Translations under genes and position numbers: made by a program
Part shown: positions 47,773 through 56,879 of the stretch, one piece after another
Position numbering within the stretch: position 1 is the stretch's first letter
How the letters are laid out: every line of letters begins with the position of its first letter
Source of the DNA: Alishewanella aestuarii B11
GTDB taxonomy: Bacteria; Pseudomonadota; Gammaproteobacteria; Enterobacterales; Alteromonadaceae
Assembly: GCF_000280055.1 (NCBI RefSeq)
Contig: NZ_ALAB01000001.1
Coordinates: 62,001 to 126,000 of the forward strand
Length of the DNA: 64,000 nt
Reading direction: 5' to 3'
Notes under the pieces: generated by a model
Told to the model about the DNA's origin: nothing
Seen by the model: the letters and a program-made list of their open reading frames with translations, nothing else
Databases searched by the model: none

Positions 47773-49209
47773 ATGACCTGGTGGTTCAGAAGCTTAGTGA
47801 TGCTGAGCCTGGGGTTTGCAATCTGGCTCTGGTTGCACCTGAAAGTAAAAGCGGAGCGACAGATGCGGCTGAAACTGCAGCAACAGGTGGCAGAGCGCAC
47901 GCAGGAGTTAAAGGAAAAGCACGATGCTCTGCAGGCCTCGAATCAGGATCTGTTACTGCTGCAACAAATTGGCCGGGAAATTACCGGTTCCCTGCAGTTG
48001 GGGCAGGTGTTGTCGCGTTGCCATCAGATGCTGAGCCAACTGATTGATGTGCATGCGATGGTGATTGGCCTGCACCGGCCTCTTACCAATGAAATCGAGT
48101 TTGTGTTCTGGCTGGAAGATAGCCAGACTGCCAGCAGCTTTGCCATCGCAGCCAATGATGGTAAGGCGCCGGCGTCATTGTGTTTTTGTCGTGCCGAGGA
48201 AATTATTGTTAATCAGCATAGTGATTTTGCAACCTATTTTGATGAGTTACCCCAACCTCTGTGCGGTGAGGCTATGGAGTCGGTGGTTTATCTGCCGCTA
48301 ATGTTGAATCAAAAGGTTGTGGGCGTATTCTCGGTGCAAAGCCCCAGAGCCTTCGCTTATAGCCTGTCGCAGCTAAATCTGCTGCGTACCCTGTCGAGCT
48401 ATATTGCGATAGCTGTGGTCAATGCTGATACCTATACCCGCTTGCAGCAAACCCAGCAGCAATTGATGATCCAGGAAAAGATGGCGTCGCTCGGAGCCCT
48501 GGTTGCTGGTGTGGCGCATGAAATTAATACCCCACTTGGCATCTGTGCTACCGCTACCAGCCATTTGCAGGCCGAGTATGACGTGATCCAGCAGGCCTTT
48601 ACCGACAAGAGTTTGCAGCAATCGCAGTTTCAGCGCTTTTTAAGTCATCTCGGTGATGGTTTAAAAATTCTGGCGGTAAATACGGAGCGCTCAGCGGCAC
48701 TGATCCAAAGCTTTAAAAAAGTCTCGGTCGATCAATCGGCTGATGCACCAAGGCAAATTGAGCTGGCCTCATACCTGCAGGACGTGATGCTATCGCTGCA
48801 GCCGCAACTGCGGCCGCTGAACTGTCAGTTTCAGCTTGTTTGTCCGGCTGATATCCACTGGTACACCGATGCGGGTGCTCTGGCACAAATTCTTACCAAT
48901 CTGGTAATGAACAGTGTGAAACATGCCTTTGCTGAGCAGAGCGCGCCAGCCATCAGCTTGCAGGTGCAACAGCAAGGGCGGCAGCTGTTGTTTGATTATG
49001 CGGATAACGGCTGCGGTATGGACGAACAAAATCTGGCGCTGATTTTCGAGCCCTTTTTTACCACTAAAAGAGCTGCCGGCGGCACCGGTTTGGGAGCACA
49101 TATCGTGTTTAATCTGGTTACGGCGCGCTTTAAGGGGCAAATCCAGGTGCAGAGCACGCCGGGTCAGGGTTTACATTACCGTATTAGTTTACCGCTGGAC
49201 GCTTGCTAA
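47773..49209 (+). CDS. Second propeller kinase, C-terminal part (membrane helix, GAF, histidine kinase)
   Basis: This 478-residue segment is in the same frame as 45415-47730 and separated from it by one stop codon; joined, the protein would be 1264 residues. It begins [14 protein letters not shown] (membrane helix), then a coiled coil, a GAF-type domain (about 55-205) absent in the first kinase, His249 in [11 protein letters not shown], and a HATPase with [21 protein letters not shown] and [10 protein letters not shown]. The ATG 47773 could in principle allow reinitiation 42 bases after the stop, but no ribosome site is evident. Confidence 0.85.
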   Translation: MTWWFRSLVMLSLGFAIWLWLHLKVKAERQMRLKLQQQVAERTQELKEKHDALQASNQDLLLLQQIGREITGSLQLGQVLSRCHQMLSQLIDVHAMVIGLHRPLTNEIEFVFWLEDSQTASSFAIAANDGKAPASLCFCRAEEIIVNQHSDFATYFDELPQPLCGEAMESVVYLPLMLNQKVVGVFSVQSPRAFAYSLSQLNLLRTLSSYIAIAVVNADTYTRLQQTQQQLMIQEKMASLGALVAGVAHEINTPLGICATATSHLQAEYDVIQQAFTDKSLQQSQFQRFLSHLGDGLKILAVNTERSAALIQSFKKVSVDQSADAPRQIELASYLQDVMLSLQPQLRPLNCQFQLVCPADIHWYTDAGALAQILTNLVMNSVKHAFAEQSAPAISLQVQQQGRQLLFDYADNGCGMDEQNLALIFEPFFTTKRAAGGTGLGAHIVFNLVTARFKGQIQVQSTPGQGLHYRISLPLDAC

Positions 49210-49232
49210 AATTCTGGCTTCGTTTAAAATAT

Positions 49233-49257
49233 GTTTCGTTTCGAAACTTAAGCGAAA
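49233..49257. promoter_or_regulatory. TTTCG/CGAAA repeat operator before the DeoR-type gene
   Basis: Four half-sites occur in 25 bases: TTTCG at 49234 and 49239, CGAAA at 49242 and 49253; the centre GTTTCGAAAC is a perfect palindrome (49238-49247). TTCG-type repeats are typical for DeoR-family repressors. The block ends three bases before the start codon and follows a possible TTGCTA-N15-TAAAAT promoter, so autorepression is likely. Confidence 0.55.
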
Positions 49258-49260
49258 GAA

Positions 49261-50028
49261 ATGAATAAGCGTAATACCCAGCAACGCCGCCATCTGATCG
49301 TCGCCCGCCTGCAACAGCAGGGCGAAGTGACTGTTGAGCAGTTAGCCGAGCAATTTCAAACCTCCGAAGTGACGATTCGTAAAGACTTAACGGCATTAGA
49401 GGCCGCGGGATTGTTATTGCGCCGCTATGGCGGTGCGGTGCCGGTGCCACAGGATTTTGTCTCAGACAGCAGCCTGGAAAAAGTTTCAGAGCGAAAGTTA
49501 GCGATTGCCAAAGCGGCGGCGGCGCTGATTAAAGATCATTACCGGATTATTATCGACAGTGGCCGCACCACGGCAGCTTTGTTACCTGAGCTGGCGCAAA
49601 AACGCGGTTTGGTGGTGATGACCAACTCGCTCGCCATTGCCAATGCACTGCGCGAGCTGGAAAACGAACCGACGCTGCTGATGACTGGCGGTACCTGGGA
49701 TCCGCAATCGGAAGCTTTTCAAGGCCAACTGGCAGAGCAGATGTTACGCAACTATGATTTTGATCAGTTATTTATTGGTGCCGATGGTATCGATCTGGCG
49801 CGCGGCACCACTACCTATAACGAGCTGTATAGTTTAAGCCGGGTGATGGCGGAAGTATCACGCGAAGTGATAGTGATGCTGGAGTCCGACAAGTTGGGAC
49901 GCAAAATCCATAATCTGGAGCTGCCCTGGTCGCTGGTTAAGGTGTTAGTGACCGATACCGGTCTACCCGAAGCCGCCGCCGCAGAAATTACACAACACGG
50001 GGTACGGGTGATCCGGGTTCAGGCCTGA
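49261..50028 (+). CDS. DeoR/GlpR-family transcriptional regulator, probable glmS regulator
   Basis: This 255-residue protein has the DeoR winged helix (QRRHLIVARLQQQGEVTVEQLAEQFQTSEVTIRKDL at about 6-41, then LLRRYGGAV) and the DeoRC sugar-phosphate sensing domain (IDSGRTTAALLPEL, MTNSLAIANAL, LLMTGGTWD). It lies 54 bases before glmS in the same direction. Sensing a hexosamine phosphate and controlling glmS is the simple inference from context; no direct motif proves it. Confidence 0.9.
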   Translation: MNKRNTQQRRHLIVARLQQQGEVTVEQLAEQFQTSEVTIRKDLTALEAAGLLLRRYGGAVPVPQDFVSDSSLEKVSERKLAIAKAAAALIKDHYRIIIDSGRTTAALLPELAQKRGLVVMTNSLAIANALRELENEPTLLMTGGTWDPQSEAFQGQLAEQMLRNYDFDQLFIGADGIDLARGTTTYNELYSLSRVMAEVSREVIVMLESDKLGRKIHNLELPWSLVKVLVTDTGLPEAAAAEITQHGVRVIRVQA

Positions 50029-50082
50029 TTAACCTGACCTCGATAACTTAGAATTTATTTAGTAACTTATTGGAGTATAGCT

Positions 50083-51912
50083 ATGTGTGGTATTGTCGGC
50101 GCGGTCGCGCAACGGGATGTGGTAGATATTCTGGTCGAAGGTTTACGCCGGCTGGAGTACCGCGGCTATGACTCAGCCGGTGTGGCAGTGGTGAGCGAAA
50201 GCGGTGAGTTACAGCGTTTACGCCGCCTGGGTAAGGTGAAAGAGCTGGCGGATGCGGTTGCCGCGCAGCCGGTTCCCGGCGGTACCGGTATCGCTCATAC
50301 CCGCTGGGCTACCCATGGTGAACCAAGCGAGCGCAATGCCCACCCGCATGTTTCCAGCAATATTACGGTGGTGCATAACGGTATTATCGAGAACCACGCC
50401 GTATTACGCGACGCCTTAAAAGCCAAAGGCTATATCTTCACTTCTGATACTGACACCGAGGTGATTGCCCACCTGGTTGAAGAAGAGCTGAAAAGCCACA
50501 GTTCATTACTGACTGCGGTGCAGGCCGCGGTAAAACAATTACACGGTGCTTATGGTACTGTGCTGCTGGATAAAACCGATGCCAGCCGCTTGGTAGTAGC
50601 CCGCTCGGGCAGCCCGCTGGTGATTGGTCTGGGTATCGGTGAAAACTTTATCGCCTCGGATCAGCTGGCGCTGTTACCTGTTACCCGCCGCTTTATCTTT
50701 TTAGAAGAAGGCGATGTGGCGGAAATCACCCGCCACAGCGTTAGCATTTTTGATAAAAACGGCCAGGCGGTCGAGCGCGAAGTGCATGAGTCTAACGTTA
50801 GCTATGACGCCGGCGACAAAGGCCAGTACCGCCACTTTATGCTAAAAGAAATCTACGAACAGCCAAGTGCGATCAATAACACACTGGAAGGCCGGCTGAG
50901 CAGCGACAGTGTGCTGGATGAAACCTTTGGCAATGGCGCGGCTGAGCTGTTTAAAAAAGTAAAACATATTCAAATCGTCGCTTGCGGCACCAGCTACCAC
51001 TCGGGTATGGTTGCCCGCTACTGGCTGGAAGCCCTGGCTGGCGTGTCCTGTAATGTCGAAATTGCTTCTGAGTTCCGCTACCGTAAATCCTTTGTGCAGC
51101 CAAACAGCCTGCTGGTCAGCATTTCTCAATCCGGTGAAACCGCTGATACGCTGGCGGCTCTGCGGCTGGCGAAAGAAGCCGGTTATCTGGGTAGCCTGAC
51201 CATTTGTAACGTCGCCGGCTCGTCGCTGGTGCGTGAATCGGATCTGGCCTTTATGACCCGTGCCGGCGCCGAAATCGGGGTTGCCTCTACCAAAGCCTTT
51301 ACTACCCAGTTAGTGGGCCTGGCGATGTTAACATTGGCGGTGGGTAAATATAACGGTTTAACGCCGGAGCAACAGCGAGAGCTAACAGCCGCCCTGCGCA
51401 GCCTGCCAGCCAAGCTGGAAGAAACACTGACGCTGGCGCCGCAAATTGAAGCTTTGGCAGAAGAGTTTGCTGACAAGCACCATGCGTTATTTCTCGGTCG
51501 TGGCGATCAGTATCCTATCGCGATGGAAGGGGCGTTAAAGCTAAAAGAAATTTCCTATATCCACGCTGAAGCCTATGCCGCCGGTGAGTTAAAGCACGGC
51601 CCGCTGGCGCTGATCGATGCCGATATGCCAATTATCGTTGTTGCACCCAATAACGATCTGCTGGAGAAGCTGCAGTCGAACGTGGAAGAAGTGCGTGCCC
51701 GCGGCGGTATTCTGTATGTGTTCGCCGATGCCGACGCCCGCTTTAAATCAGATGCCACCATGCGTGTTATCAATGTGCCGCATGTGGCTGATATTCTGGC
51801 GCCCATCGTCTACACCCTGCCACTGCAGTTACTGAGCTACTATGTGGCCATTATCAAGGGTACCGACGTAGACCAGCCGCGTAATTTGGCGAAGTCAGTT
51901 ACGGTCGAATAA
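50083..51912 (+). CDS. glmS: GlmS, glutamine-fructose-6-phosphate aminotransferase (isomerising)
   Basis: This is a 609-residue enzyme. The N-terminal glutaminase starts [13 protein letters not shown] with catalytic Cys2; two SIS isomerase domains follow ([29 protein letters not shown]). It ends [13 protein letters not shown], the conserved end whose DNA is recognised by TnsD of Tn7. It makes glucosamine-6-phosphate, first step to UDP-GlcNAc. The upstream gap is too short for a glmS ribozyme; ribosome site TTGGAG. Confidence 0.98.
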   Translation: MCGIVGAVAQRDVVDILVEGLRRLEYRGYDSAGVAVVSESGELQRLRRLGKVKELADAVAAQPVPGGTGIAHTRWATHGEPSERNAHPHVSSNITVVHNGIIENHAVLRDALKAKGYIFTSDTDTEVIAHLVEEELKSHSSLLTAVQAAVKQLHGAYGTVLLDKTDASRLVVARSGSPLVIGLGIGENFIASDQLALLPVTRRFIFLEEGDVAEITRHSVSIFDKNGQAVEREVHESNVSYDAGDKGQYRHFMLKEIYEQPSAINNTLEGRLSSDSVLDETFGNGAAELFKKVKHIQIVACGTSYHSGMVARYWLEALAGVSCNVEIASEFRYRKSFVQPNSLLVSISQSGETADTLAALRLAKEAGYLGSLTICNVAGSSLVRESDLAFMTRAGAEIGVASTKAFTTQLVGLAMLTLAVGKYNGLTPEQQRELTAALRSLPAKLEETLTLAPQIEALAEEFADKHHALFLGRGDQYPIAMEGALKLKEISYIHAEAYAAGELKHGPLALIDADMPIIVVAPNNDLLEKLQSNVEEVRARGGILYVFADADARFKSDATMRVINVPHVADILAPIVYTLPLQLLSYYVAIIKGTDVDQPRNLAKSVTVE

Positions 51913-51937
51913 GCGGGGCTAAAAATGCGAAGGCCAT

Positions 51938-52003
51938 TGTGGGGTGAAAATAAAGTTTCACCCCATAAAATAAAGTTTCATCATTAAAATATAGATTCAT
52001 CAT
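51938..52003. mobile_element. Tn7-like transposon end at attTn7 downstream of glmS
   Basis: The sequence TGTGGGGTGAAAATAAAGT starts at +26 from the glmS stop. The end of Tn7 reads TGTGGGCGGACAATAAAGT, four mismatches in 19. In Tn7 the 5-base target duplication covers +21 to +25, here GCCAT (51933-51937). Three TnsB-site-like repeats follow in tandem: AAAATAAAGTTTCA at 51947 and 51967 and AAAATATAGATTCA at 51986. No tns gene is in the window, so it is either one end of a larger element with cargo, or a remnant. The comparison to Tn7 is from memory. Confidence 0.75.
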
Positions 52004-52019
52004 AAAGGCCACTCATTTG
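52004..52019 (+). repeat. Left copy of 16-base direct repeat flanking the IS element
   Basis: AAAGGCCACTCATTTG here is identical to 53633-53648 beyond the IS. In the right copy it is the left arm of a terminator stem; here the right arm is missing, replaced by the IS. It fits target duplication or slippage at insertion. Confidence 0.7.
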
Positions 52020-52036
52020 GCGGTTTCAGATTAATG

Positions 52037-52072
52037 ACAAACCCCGGTTTTTTGGCCGGGGTTTGTGTTTTC
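52037..52072 (-). terminator. Stem-loop near the left end of the IS, possible bidirectional terminator
   Basis: ACAAACCCCGG (52037-52047) and CCGGGGTTTGT (52056-52066) form an 11-base stem; on the plus strand GTTTTCT follows, so it could also stop readthrough from glmS. It overlaps the left inverted repeat. Confidence 0.65.
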
Positions 52073-52115
52073 TGGATTCTGATCTTTTTTGATCTGTGTT
52101 TTCTGCTTTCTTTTA

Positions 52116-53555
52116 TTAAATCTGGCAGTATTGAATCTCGGATTTGTTATGCCGCAGAATGCGCTCTGCAAAGGTGTATAGTGCCGATTTCAGGCCATAA
52201 AAAAGCGATAAAAAGGCCAGCAAGGCCATTTTCTTGATGTTTTGCGCTACCGCCGCCAGTAAACACTGCATCTGCACTTTCGCCAGACCACGGAACCGTG
52301 CATAGCGATGGCCATGATGCTGTTTTGCGTCTGCGAAGCTGCGTTCAACCGTCTCTTTTCGTCGGTTGTAAATCTTCTTACCCCACGACAGCAGCCGCAA
52401 ACCACTCACATGCTCTTTATCCTCTTCCCAGACATGCCGGGTTATCGTTTTCTTATACTGCTTGTTCTTCGTGCAGTCCTGGCGTAGCGGGCAATCCTGG
52501 CACACTTTAGGGTTAGATTGATAATGCCGGTAGCCCTGACGGTCTGTCGTGCTGTAAGTCAGGATTTCACCTTGGGGGCAACGATAGGTATCGGTTGTTT
52601 TATCGTAGGTAAATTGCTTCTTCTTAATCGGATTAGCGGTGACATTGGGACGACGGTAGGCAATAACCGGTGCAATTTGTCGCTCTCGGATTAAATGGCA
52701 AAGCGGTGCAGTAAAGTAGCCCGCATCCAAACCAACGGCTATCGGACTAAACTTAAAGCGCTCAAGCTGACGGTCTAATCTGGCCAGATAGGGCTGGCTA
52801 TCATGCACATTCCCCGGCGTCACGAAGGTATCCGTGATGATGCCGTGGCGGCCATCCACGGTGCGATGGTCAAGGTAGAAGAAGCCCTGTGGTTTGCCTT
52901 CCCGCGTCATAAAGCCACTGTCAGGGTCGGTTGTGCTGACCTTTTGATTTTTGGTTTCGGGCTCCTTCGAGTCATCTTGCTTCAGTGGCGCTTTGCCATG
53001 GGCTAACCGGTCCTCTTCAACCGCCTTGTTGAGCTCAGCGATATACGCCGATGCACTGACCGCCACCTCTTTGTTCACCGCCTTGCGCTTATTGGCATTG
53101 GCTTTTAAATGTGTGCTGTCAGTGTAAAGCGTGTGACCACCAATCAGACGCTGCTCATACGCCTGTTCAACTATCCGGTCGAAGATACGCTGAAACACAT
53201 CCGTGCCGTTAAAACGACGAATACGATTCTGGCTCAGCGTCGAGGCATCAGGCACTTTCTCGGTTAATCCCATCCGCAAAAACCAGCGATAAGCCACATT
53301 AACCTGAATTTCCTGTACCAGACGACGCTCACTGGGAATGCCAAACAGATAGCCGAGGATCATCATCTTAAACAAACGGACAGGGTCAATCGGCGGACGG
53401 CCATTATCTTTGCAGTAGAGATGTTCGACTTCAGCACGAATGAACTCGAAATCAATGGCGGCATCGACCTTGCGAACCAAATGGTTCTTCGGTACCAGCT
53501 CTTCGAGCGTGACCATTTCTAACTGATATTGTTGAGGAGAGGGAGTTTTGAGCAT
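52116..53555 (-). CDS. IS1182-family DDE transposase
   Basis: This 479-residue transposase is intact. N-terminal [23 protein letters not shown] and [31 protein letters not shown] are typical for the family; the DDE core includes [28 protein letters not shown] and [24 protein letters not shown] Cys cluster ([10 protein letters not shown]) is also a family feature. Length and lack of stops suggest recent activity. It reads toward glmS. Confidence 0.95.
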   Translation of the reverse strand: MLKTPSPQQYQLEMVTLEELVPKNHLVRKVDAAIDFEFIRAEVEHLYCKDNGRPPIDPVRLFKMMILGYLFGIPSERRLVQEIQVNVAYRWFLRMGLTEKVPDASTLSQNRIRRFNGTDVFQRIFDRIVEQAYEQRLIGGHTLYTDSTHLKANANKRKAVNKEVAVSASAYIAELNKAVEEDRLAHGKAPLKQDDSKEPETKNQKVSTTDPDSGFMTREGKPQGFFYLDHRTVDGRHGIITDTFVTPGNVHDSQPYLARLDRQLERFKFSPIAVGLDAGYFTAPLCHLIRERQIAPVIAYRRPNVTANPIKKKQFTYDKTTDTYRCPQGEILTYSTTDRQGYRHYQSNPKVCQDCPLRQDCTKNKQYKKTITRHVWEEDKEHVSGLRLLSWGKKIYNRRKETVERSFADAKQHHGHRYARFRGLAKVQMQCLLAAVAQNIKKMALLAFLSLFYGLKSALYTFAERILRHNKSEIQYCQI

Positions 53556-53592
53556 GTTGGTTAGCCTTCAAATCAACTAACCCTATTAGATC

Positions 53593-53620
53593 AAAGTCCT
53601 GGATCGGCGTCCAGGACTTT
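53593..53620. other. Strong stem-loop inside the right end of the IS
   Basis: AAAGTCCTGGA (53593-53603) and TCCAGGACTTT (53610-53620) form an 11-base stem with loop TCGGCG, between the inverted repeat and the transposase start. It could hinder transcription or translation from outside, a known self-limiting device in IS elements. Confidence 0.6.
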
Positions 53621-53632
53621 GTCAGCAGTCTG

Positions 53633-53668
53633 AAAGGCCACTCATTTGAGTGGCCTTTTCTTTTTTTT
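53633..53668 (+). terminator. Rho-independent terminator, probable former glmS or element-edge terminator
   Basis: AAAGGCCACTCA (53633-53644) and TGAGTGGCCTTT (53647-53658) form a 12-base stem followed by TCT8. Its left half is repeated at 52004-52019. Since AAGGCCA also occurs directly after glmS (51930-51936), this may be the old glmS terminator moved by insertions. Confidence 0.85.
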
Positions 53669-53902
53669 ATAAGTGCATCAAATTGGCGCCCGCTTTACGA
53701 GATAAGAGGAAAATTATCTACCCAGTGGTTAACCCGGCACTCAATGGCTTCGTCAATTTCACCCGAGAACACCGGCAATGCTCCCACGTTAAATTATACC
53801 TACATTATTTTTTGCATCAAAAGCGATGAAACAACTTTAGCTTGACATTTAATCAGGATCAACAGATTATTTATGCATCATCGACTATGAACGGAAAAAG
53901 GC
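53669..53902 (+). other. Gap between terminator and type I system, with candidate promoter
   Basis: With the IS end and terminator this gene-free stretch covers 53556-53902. TTGACA (53842-53847), 17 bases, GATTAT (53865-53870) is a good promoter 32 bases before the first gene of the restriction operon. On the minus strand around 53790-53700 a short open stretch ending ECRVNHWVDNFPLIS-stop reads like the end of a lost gene; I cannot name it. Confidence 0.5.
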
Positions 53903-54496
53903 GTGAAGCTTAAACAGATCGCAACCATCAATGCAGGCTACCCATTTCGAGGAAAAATCCCTGAAGTTCCTGGCGCTGCTATGGTCGCGGTTCAAATGAA
54001 GGATGTTTCGCTAACCGAAGGGATTCGCTGGTCAGACTGTTTGGAAACAGAGTTAACCGGCAAACGTGAACCCGACTACCTCACCACAGGTGATATTTTA
54101 GTGGCCGCGCGAGGCAGCCATAACTACGCCGTACAGGTGGATCAGGCACTGGCTACCATAGGTAAGCAGGCTGTTGCTGCACCACATTTTTTTGTGATTA
54201 GCCTTAAAAAGAAAGACATCCTGCCTGAGTTTTTAGTGTGGTTACTGAATCAGACCCCAACTCAGCGCTATTTTGAGCAAAATGCCGAAGGCACCTTAAC
54301 AAAAAGCATTCGTCGCAGTGTGCTCGAAGATGTTCCTGTGGTTGTTCCACCGCTGGCAAAGCAGCGAGCAATTATTTCGATGGCGGCTACGCTACGTGAC
54401 GAACATAAACTGATACAAAAATTAGTGAGCAATGGCGAGCGAATGATGAGTGCTATCGCTAAAGACCTATTCGAAAACAAGGAGGTAATAAAATGA
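53903..54496 (+). CDS. Half-size HsdS-like protein (single target-recognition domain)
   Basis: This 197-residue protein starts at GTG 53903 after GGAAAAAGG. It has one TRD (LKQIATINAGYPFRGKIPE, YLTTGDILVAARGSHNYAVQ) and the closing helix seen in HsdS (VPPLAKQRAIISMAATLRDEHKL). HsdS subunits normally have two TRDs. Such halves may dimerise with HsdM as alternative specificity, or be control proteins. It overlaps dinD by four bases and so belongs to the same operon as hsdM and the full hsdS. Confidence 0.82.
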   Translation: MKLKQIATINAGYPFRGKIPEVPGAAMVAVQMKDVSLTEGIRWSDCLETELTGKREPDYLTTGDILVAARGSHNYAVQVDQALATIGKQAVAAPHFFVISLKKKDILPEFLVWLLNQTPTQRYFEQNAEGTLTKSIRRSVLEDVPVVVPPLAKQRAIISMAATLRDEHKLIQKLVSNGERMMSAIAKDLFENKEVIK

Positions 54497-55335
54497 CTCA
54501 ACAACATCATTCCTTTGAAGCCATAAAGCAGCAATCTGCTACTGGACTGGAGTTTTGGTCAGCGAGGGACCTGGCACCTTTACTAGAATATCGTGATTGG
54601 CGAAACTTTCAGAAGGTGATTGAAAAATCCAAGCACGCTTGCGAGTTTAGTGGTCAACCAGTGGATGACCATTTCGTTGAAGCCAACAAAATGGTTCAGT
54701 TGGGCTCTGGATCTCAACGTGAACTGGATGATATTCATCTTTCCCGCTATGCCTGCTATCTGGTTGTTCAAAATGGTGATCCAACAAAACCTGTGATCGC
54801 CGCAGGCCAAACCTACTTTGCCGTGCAGACTCGGCGACAAGAGTTGGCAGATGATCAGGCTTTCCAGCAACTTAAGGAAGAGCAGAAGCGACTCTTTCTG
54901 CGCAATGAGCTTAAAGAACATAACAAGCAGCTTGTAGAGGCTGCACAGCAAGCCGGAGTTGAGACAAATCTCGATTTCGCAATCTTCCAAAACCACGGTT
55001 ACAAAGGCTTATATGGTGGATTAGATCAAAAAGCTATCCATGCTCGAAAAGGACTAAAGAAAAGCCAGAAGATTCTCGACCACATGGGATCGACCGAGCT
55101 GGCAGCTAATCTTTTCCGAGCAACCCAGGCAGAAGAAAAACTCCGCCGCGATAATGTCCAAAACAAACAGCAGGCAAACCAAACCCACTATGAAGTCGGG
55201 CAGAAGGTTCGCCAAACCATTGCTGAACTGGGCGGCACTATGCCTGAAAACCTGCCCGCACCAGAGAAAAGCATCAAACAACTAGAGTCGGCAGCAAAGA
55301 AGTTGAGCGACAATAACGACCAGGACACGAAATAA
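54493..55335 (+). CDS. dinD: DinD-like DNA-damage-inducible protein D
   Basis: This 280-residue protein has the BRO-N-like DinD start (FEAIKQQSATGLEFWSARDLAPLLEYRDWRNF) and VQNGDPTKPVIAAGQTYFAVQTRRQEL, then a helical C-terminus. DinD family proteins inhibit RecA-mediated strand exchange and are often encoded within type I restriction operons, as here, between the half-HsdS and hsdM. Its stop overlaps the hsdM start by one base. Confidence 0.9.
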   Translation: MTQQHHSFEAIKQQSATGLEFWSARDLAPLLEYRDWRNFQKVIEKSKHACEFSGQPVDDHFVEANKMVQLGSGSQRELDDIHLSRYACYLVVQNGDPTKPVIAAGQTYFAVQTRRQELADDQAFQQLKEEQKRLFLRNELKEHNKQLVEAAQQAGVETNLDFAIFQNHGYKGLYGGLDQKAIHARKGLKKSQKILDHMGSTELAANLFRATQAEEKLRRDNVQNKQQANQTHYEVGQKVRQTIAELGGTMPENLPAPEKSIKQLESAAKKLSDNNDQDTK

Positions 55336-56879
55336 TGAACGACACAGCCATGAGCAGTAACGATAGAATCAATCAAGATAGCATCAACAAGGCGCTATGG
55401 AATGCCTGCGATACCTTCCGAGGCACAATCAGCGCCGATACCTATAAAGACTTCATTCTGACTATGTTGTTTCTGAAGTACATCTCCGATGTATGGCAGG
55501 ATCACTACGATGGTTACAAGGCCGATTACGGCGACGAGCCTGAACTCATCGAAGAGATGATGAAAAACGAGCGCTTTGTACTGCCCAAAGCAGCCAGTTT
55601 TTATGCCCTTTACGAACGTCGTCATGAACCCGGCAATGGTGAGCGTATCGACCAGGCGCTTCACGCCATTGAAGAAGCTAACGGCACCAAGCTAAAAGAC
55701 GCTGGCAAGAGTGTGTTCCAAGACATAAGCTTCAACACCGATAAACTGGGTGAAGAAAAGCAAAAAAACACCATTCTGCGTCACCTGCTGGAAGACTTTG
55801 CTAAGCCTGAGCTGAACCTTAAACCAAGCCGCGTCGGTACGCTGGATGTGATCGGTAACGCCTACGAATACTTAATCAAAAACTTTGCTGCCAGCGGTGG
55901 CCAGAAGGCCGGTGAATTTTATACCCCGCCAGAAGTCAGTGACCTGATAGCCGAACTGTTAGATCCTCAACCGGGCGACAGTATCTGCGACCCTGCTTGT
56001 GGTTCTGCCTCGCTGTTAATGAAATGCGGCAGCAAGGTGCGTAAAAACCATAACAGCAAAAACTACGCGCTGTATGGGCAAGAAGCCATAGGCTCGACCT
56101 GGTCGCTGGCCAAAATGAACATGTTCCTACACGGCGAAGACAACCATAAAATTGAATGGGGCGACACTATTCGTAACCCCAAGCTGCTCGATAAAAACGG
56201 CGACCTGATGCTGTTTGACATCGTGACCGCCAACCCACCGTTTTCCTTAGATAAATGGGGCCACGACGAAGCCGAGCACGACAAGTTCAGCCGCTTCCGC
56301 CGTGGCGTACCGCCAAAAACCAAAGGCGACTATGCCTTTATCCTGCACATGATCGAAACACTGAAGCCCAAAACAGGCCGAATGGGTGTAGTGGTTCCAC
56401 ATGGCGTACTGTTCCGAGGTTCAAGCGAAGGTAAAATTCGCCAGCAACTAATTGACGAAAACCTGCTTGATGCCGTGATTGGCCTGCCGGAGAAGTTGTT
56501 TTATGGTACGGGTATTCCGGCGGCAATCCTGCTCTTTAAGAAAAATAAGAACGACGATAACGTCATGTTTATTGACGCCAGCCGCGACTTTAAAGCCGGA
56601 AAAAACCAGAACCTGCTGACTGAGGAGAATATCGCCAAGATTGTCGCTACCTACCACGCTGGTAAAAACGTAGACAAATATGCCTATGTCGCAAGCCTCA
56701 ATGAGATAAAAGAGAACGACTACAACCTGAACATCCCGCGCTATGTTGATACTTTTGAAGAAGAGGAAGAAATCGACCTGATGGCGGTACGAGGTGAGCG
56801 TGAACAACTTAAAGCGCAACTGACTGAGCTGGAAACCGAGATGGCCAAGTATCTTGAGGAGCTGGGTTATGGCGCATAA
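55335..56879 (+). CDS. hsdM: HsdM, type I restriction-modification N6-adenine methyltransferase
   Basis: This 514-residue subunit has an N-terminal HsdM_N domain (INKALWNACDTFRGTISADTYKDFIL), SAM motif DPACGSASLLMKCG at about 217 and catalytic NPPF (VTANPPFSLDKWG) at about 300. FLKYISDVWQDHYDG is conserved. It methylates adenine in the target set by HsdS and protects the host. A second in-frame ATG at 55350 is possible. Confidence 0.96.
   Translation: MNDTAMSSNDRINQDSINKALWNACDTFRGTISADTYKDFILTMLFLKYISDVWQDHYDGYKADYGDEPELIEEMMKNERFVLPKAASFYALYERRHEPGNGERIDQALHAIEEANGTKLKDAGKSVFQDISFNTDKLGEEKQKNTILRHLLEDFAKPELNLKPSRVGTLDVIGNAYEYLIKNFAASGGQKAGEFYTPPEVSDLIAELLDPQPGDSICDPACGSASLLMKCGSKVRKNHNSKNYALYGQEAIGSTWSLAKMNMFLHGEDNHKIEWGDTIRNPKLLDKNGDLMLFDIVTANPPFSLDKWGHDEAEHDKFSRFRRGVPPKTKGDYAFILHMIETLKPKTGRMGVVVPHGVLFRGSSEGKIRQQLIDENLLDAVIGLPEKLFYGTGIPAAILLFKKNKNDDNVMFIDASRDFKAGKNQNLLTEENIAKIVATYHAGKNVDKYAYVASLNEIKENDYNLNIPRYVDTFEEEEEIDLMAVRGEREQLKAQLTELETEMAKYLEELGYGA

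Larger units (their letters stand above)
52020..53635 (-). mobile_element. IS1182-family insertion sequence
   Basis: About 1.6 kb with one transposase gene. Terminal inverted repeats are TTTCAGATTAATGACAAAC (52024-52042) and, on the minus strand, TTTCAGACTGCTGACAAAG (53635-53617): 15 of 19 match. The exact outer ends are blurred by the 13-16 base direct repeat around it. Inside the left end a terminator stem follows the transposase gene, and a strong stem lies inside the right end. Confidence 0.85.

Noticed and set aside
50029-50082. glmS ribozyme or riboswitch before glmS
   Set aside because: The gap is 54 bases and shows no ribozyme core; such ribozymes are known mainly from Gram-positive bacteria.
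51947-51999. Three regularly spaced short repeats as a small CRISPR array
   Set aside because: Repeats are 14 bases with 5-6 base gaps and no cas gene is near; they fit TnsB sites of a Tn7-like end.
52034-52237. 67-residue hydrophobic frame after glmS
   Set aside because: It begins inside the IS inverted repeat and stem and overlaps the transposase end on the other strand; no ribosome site.
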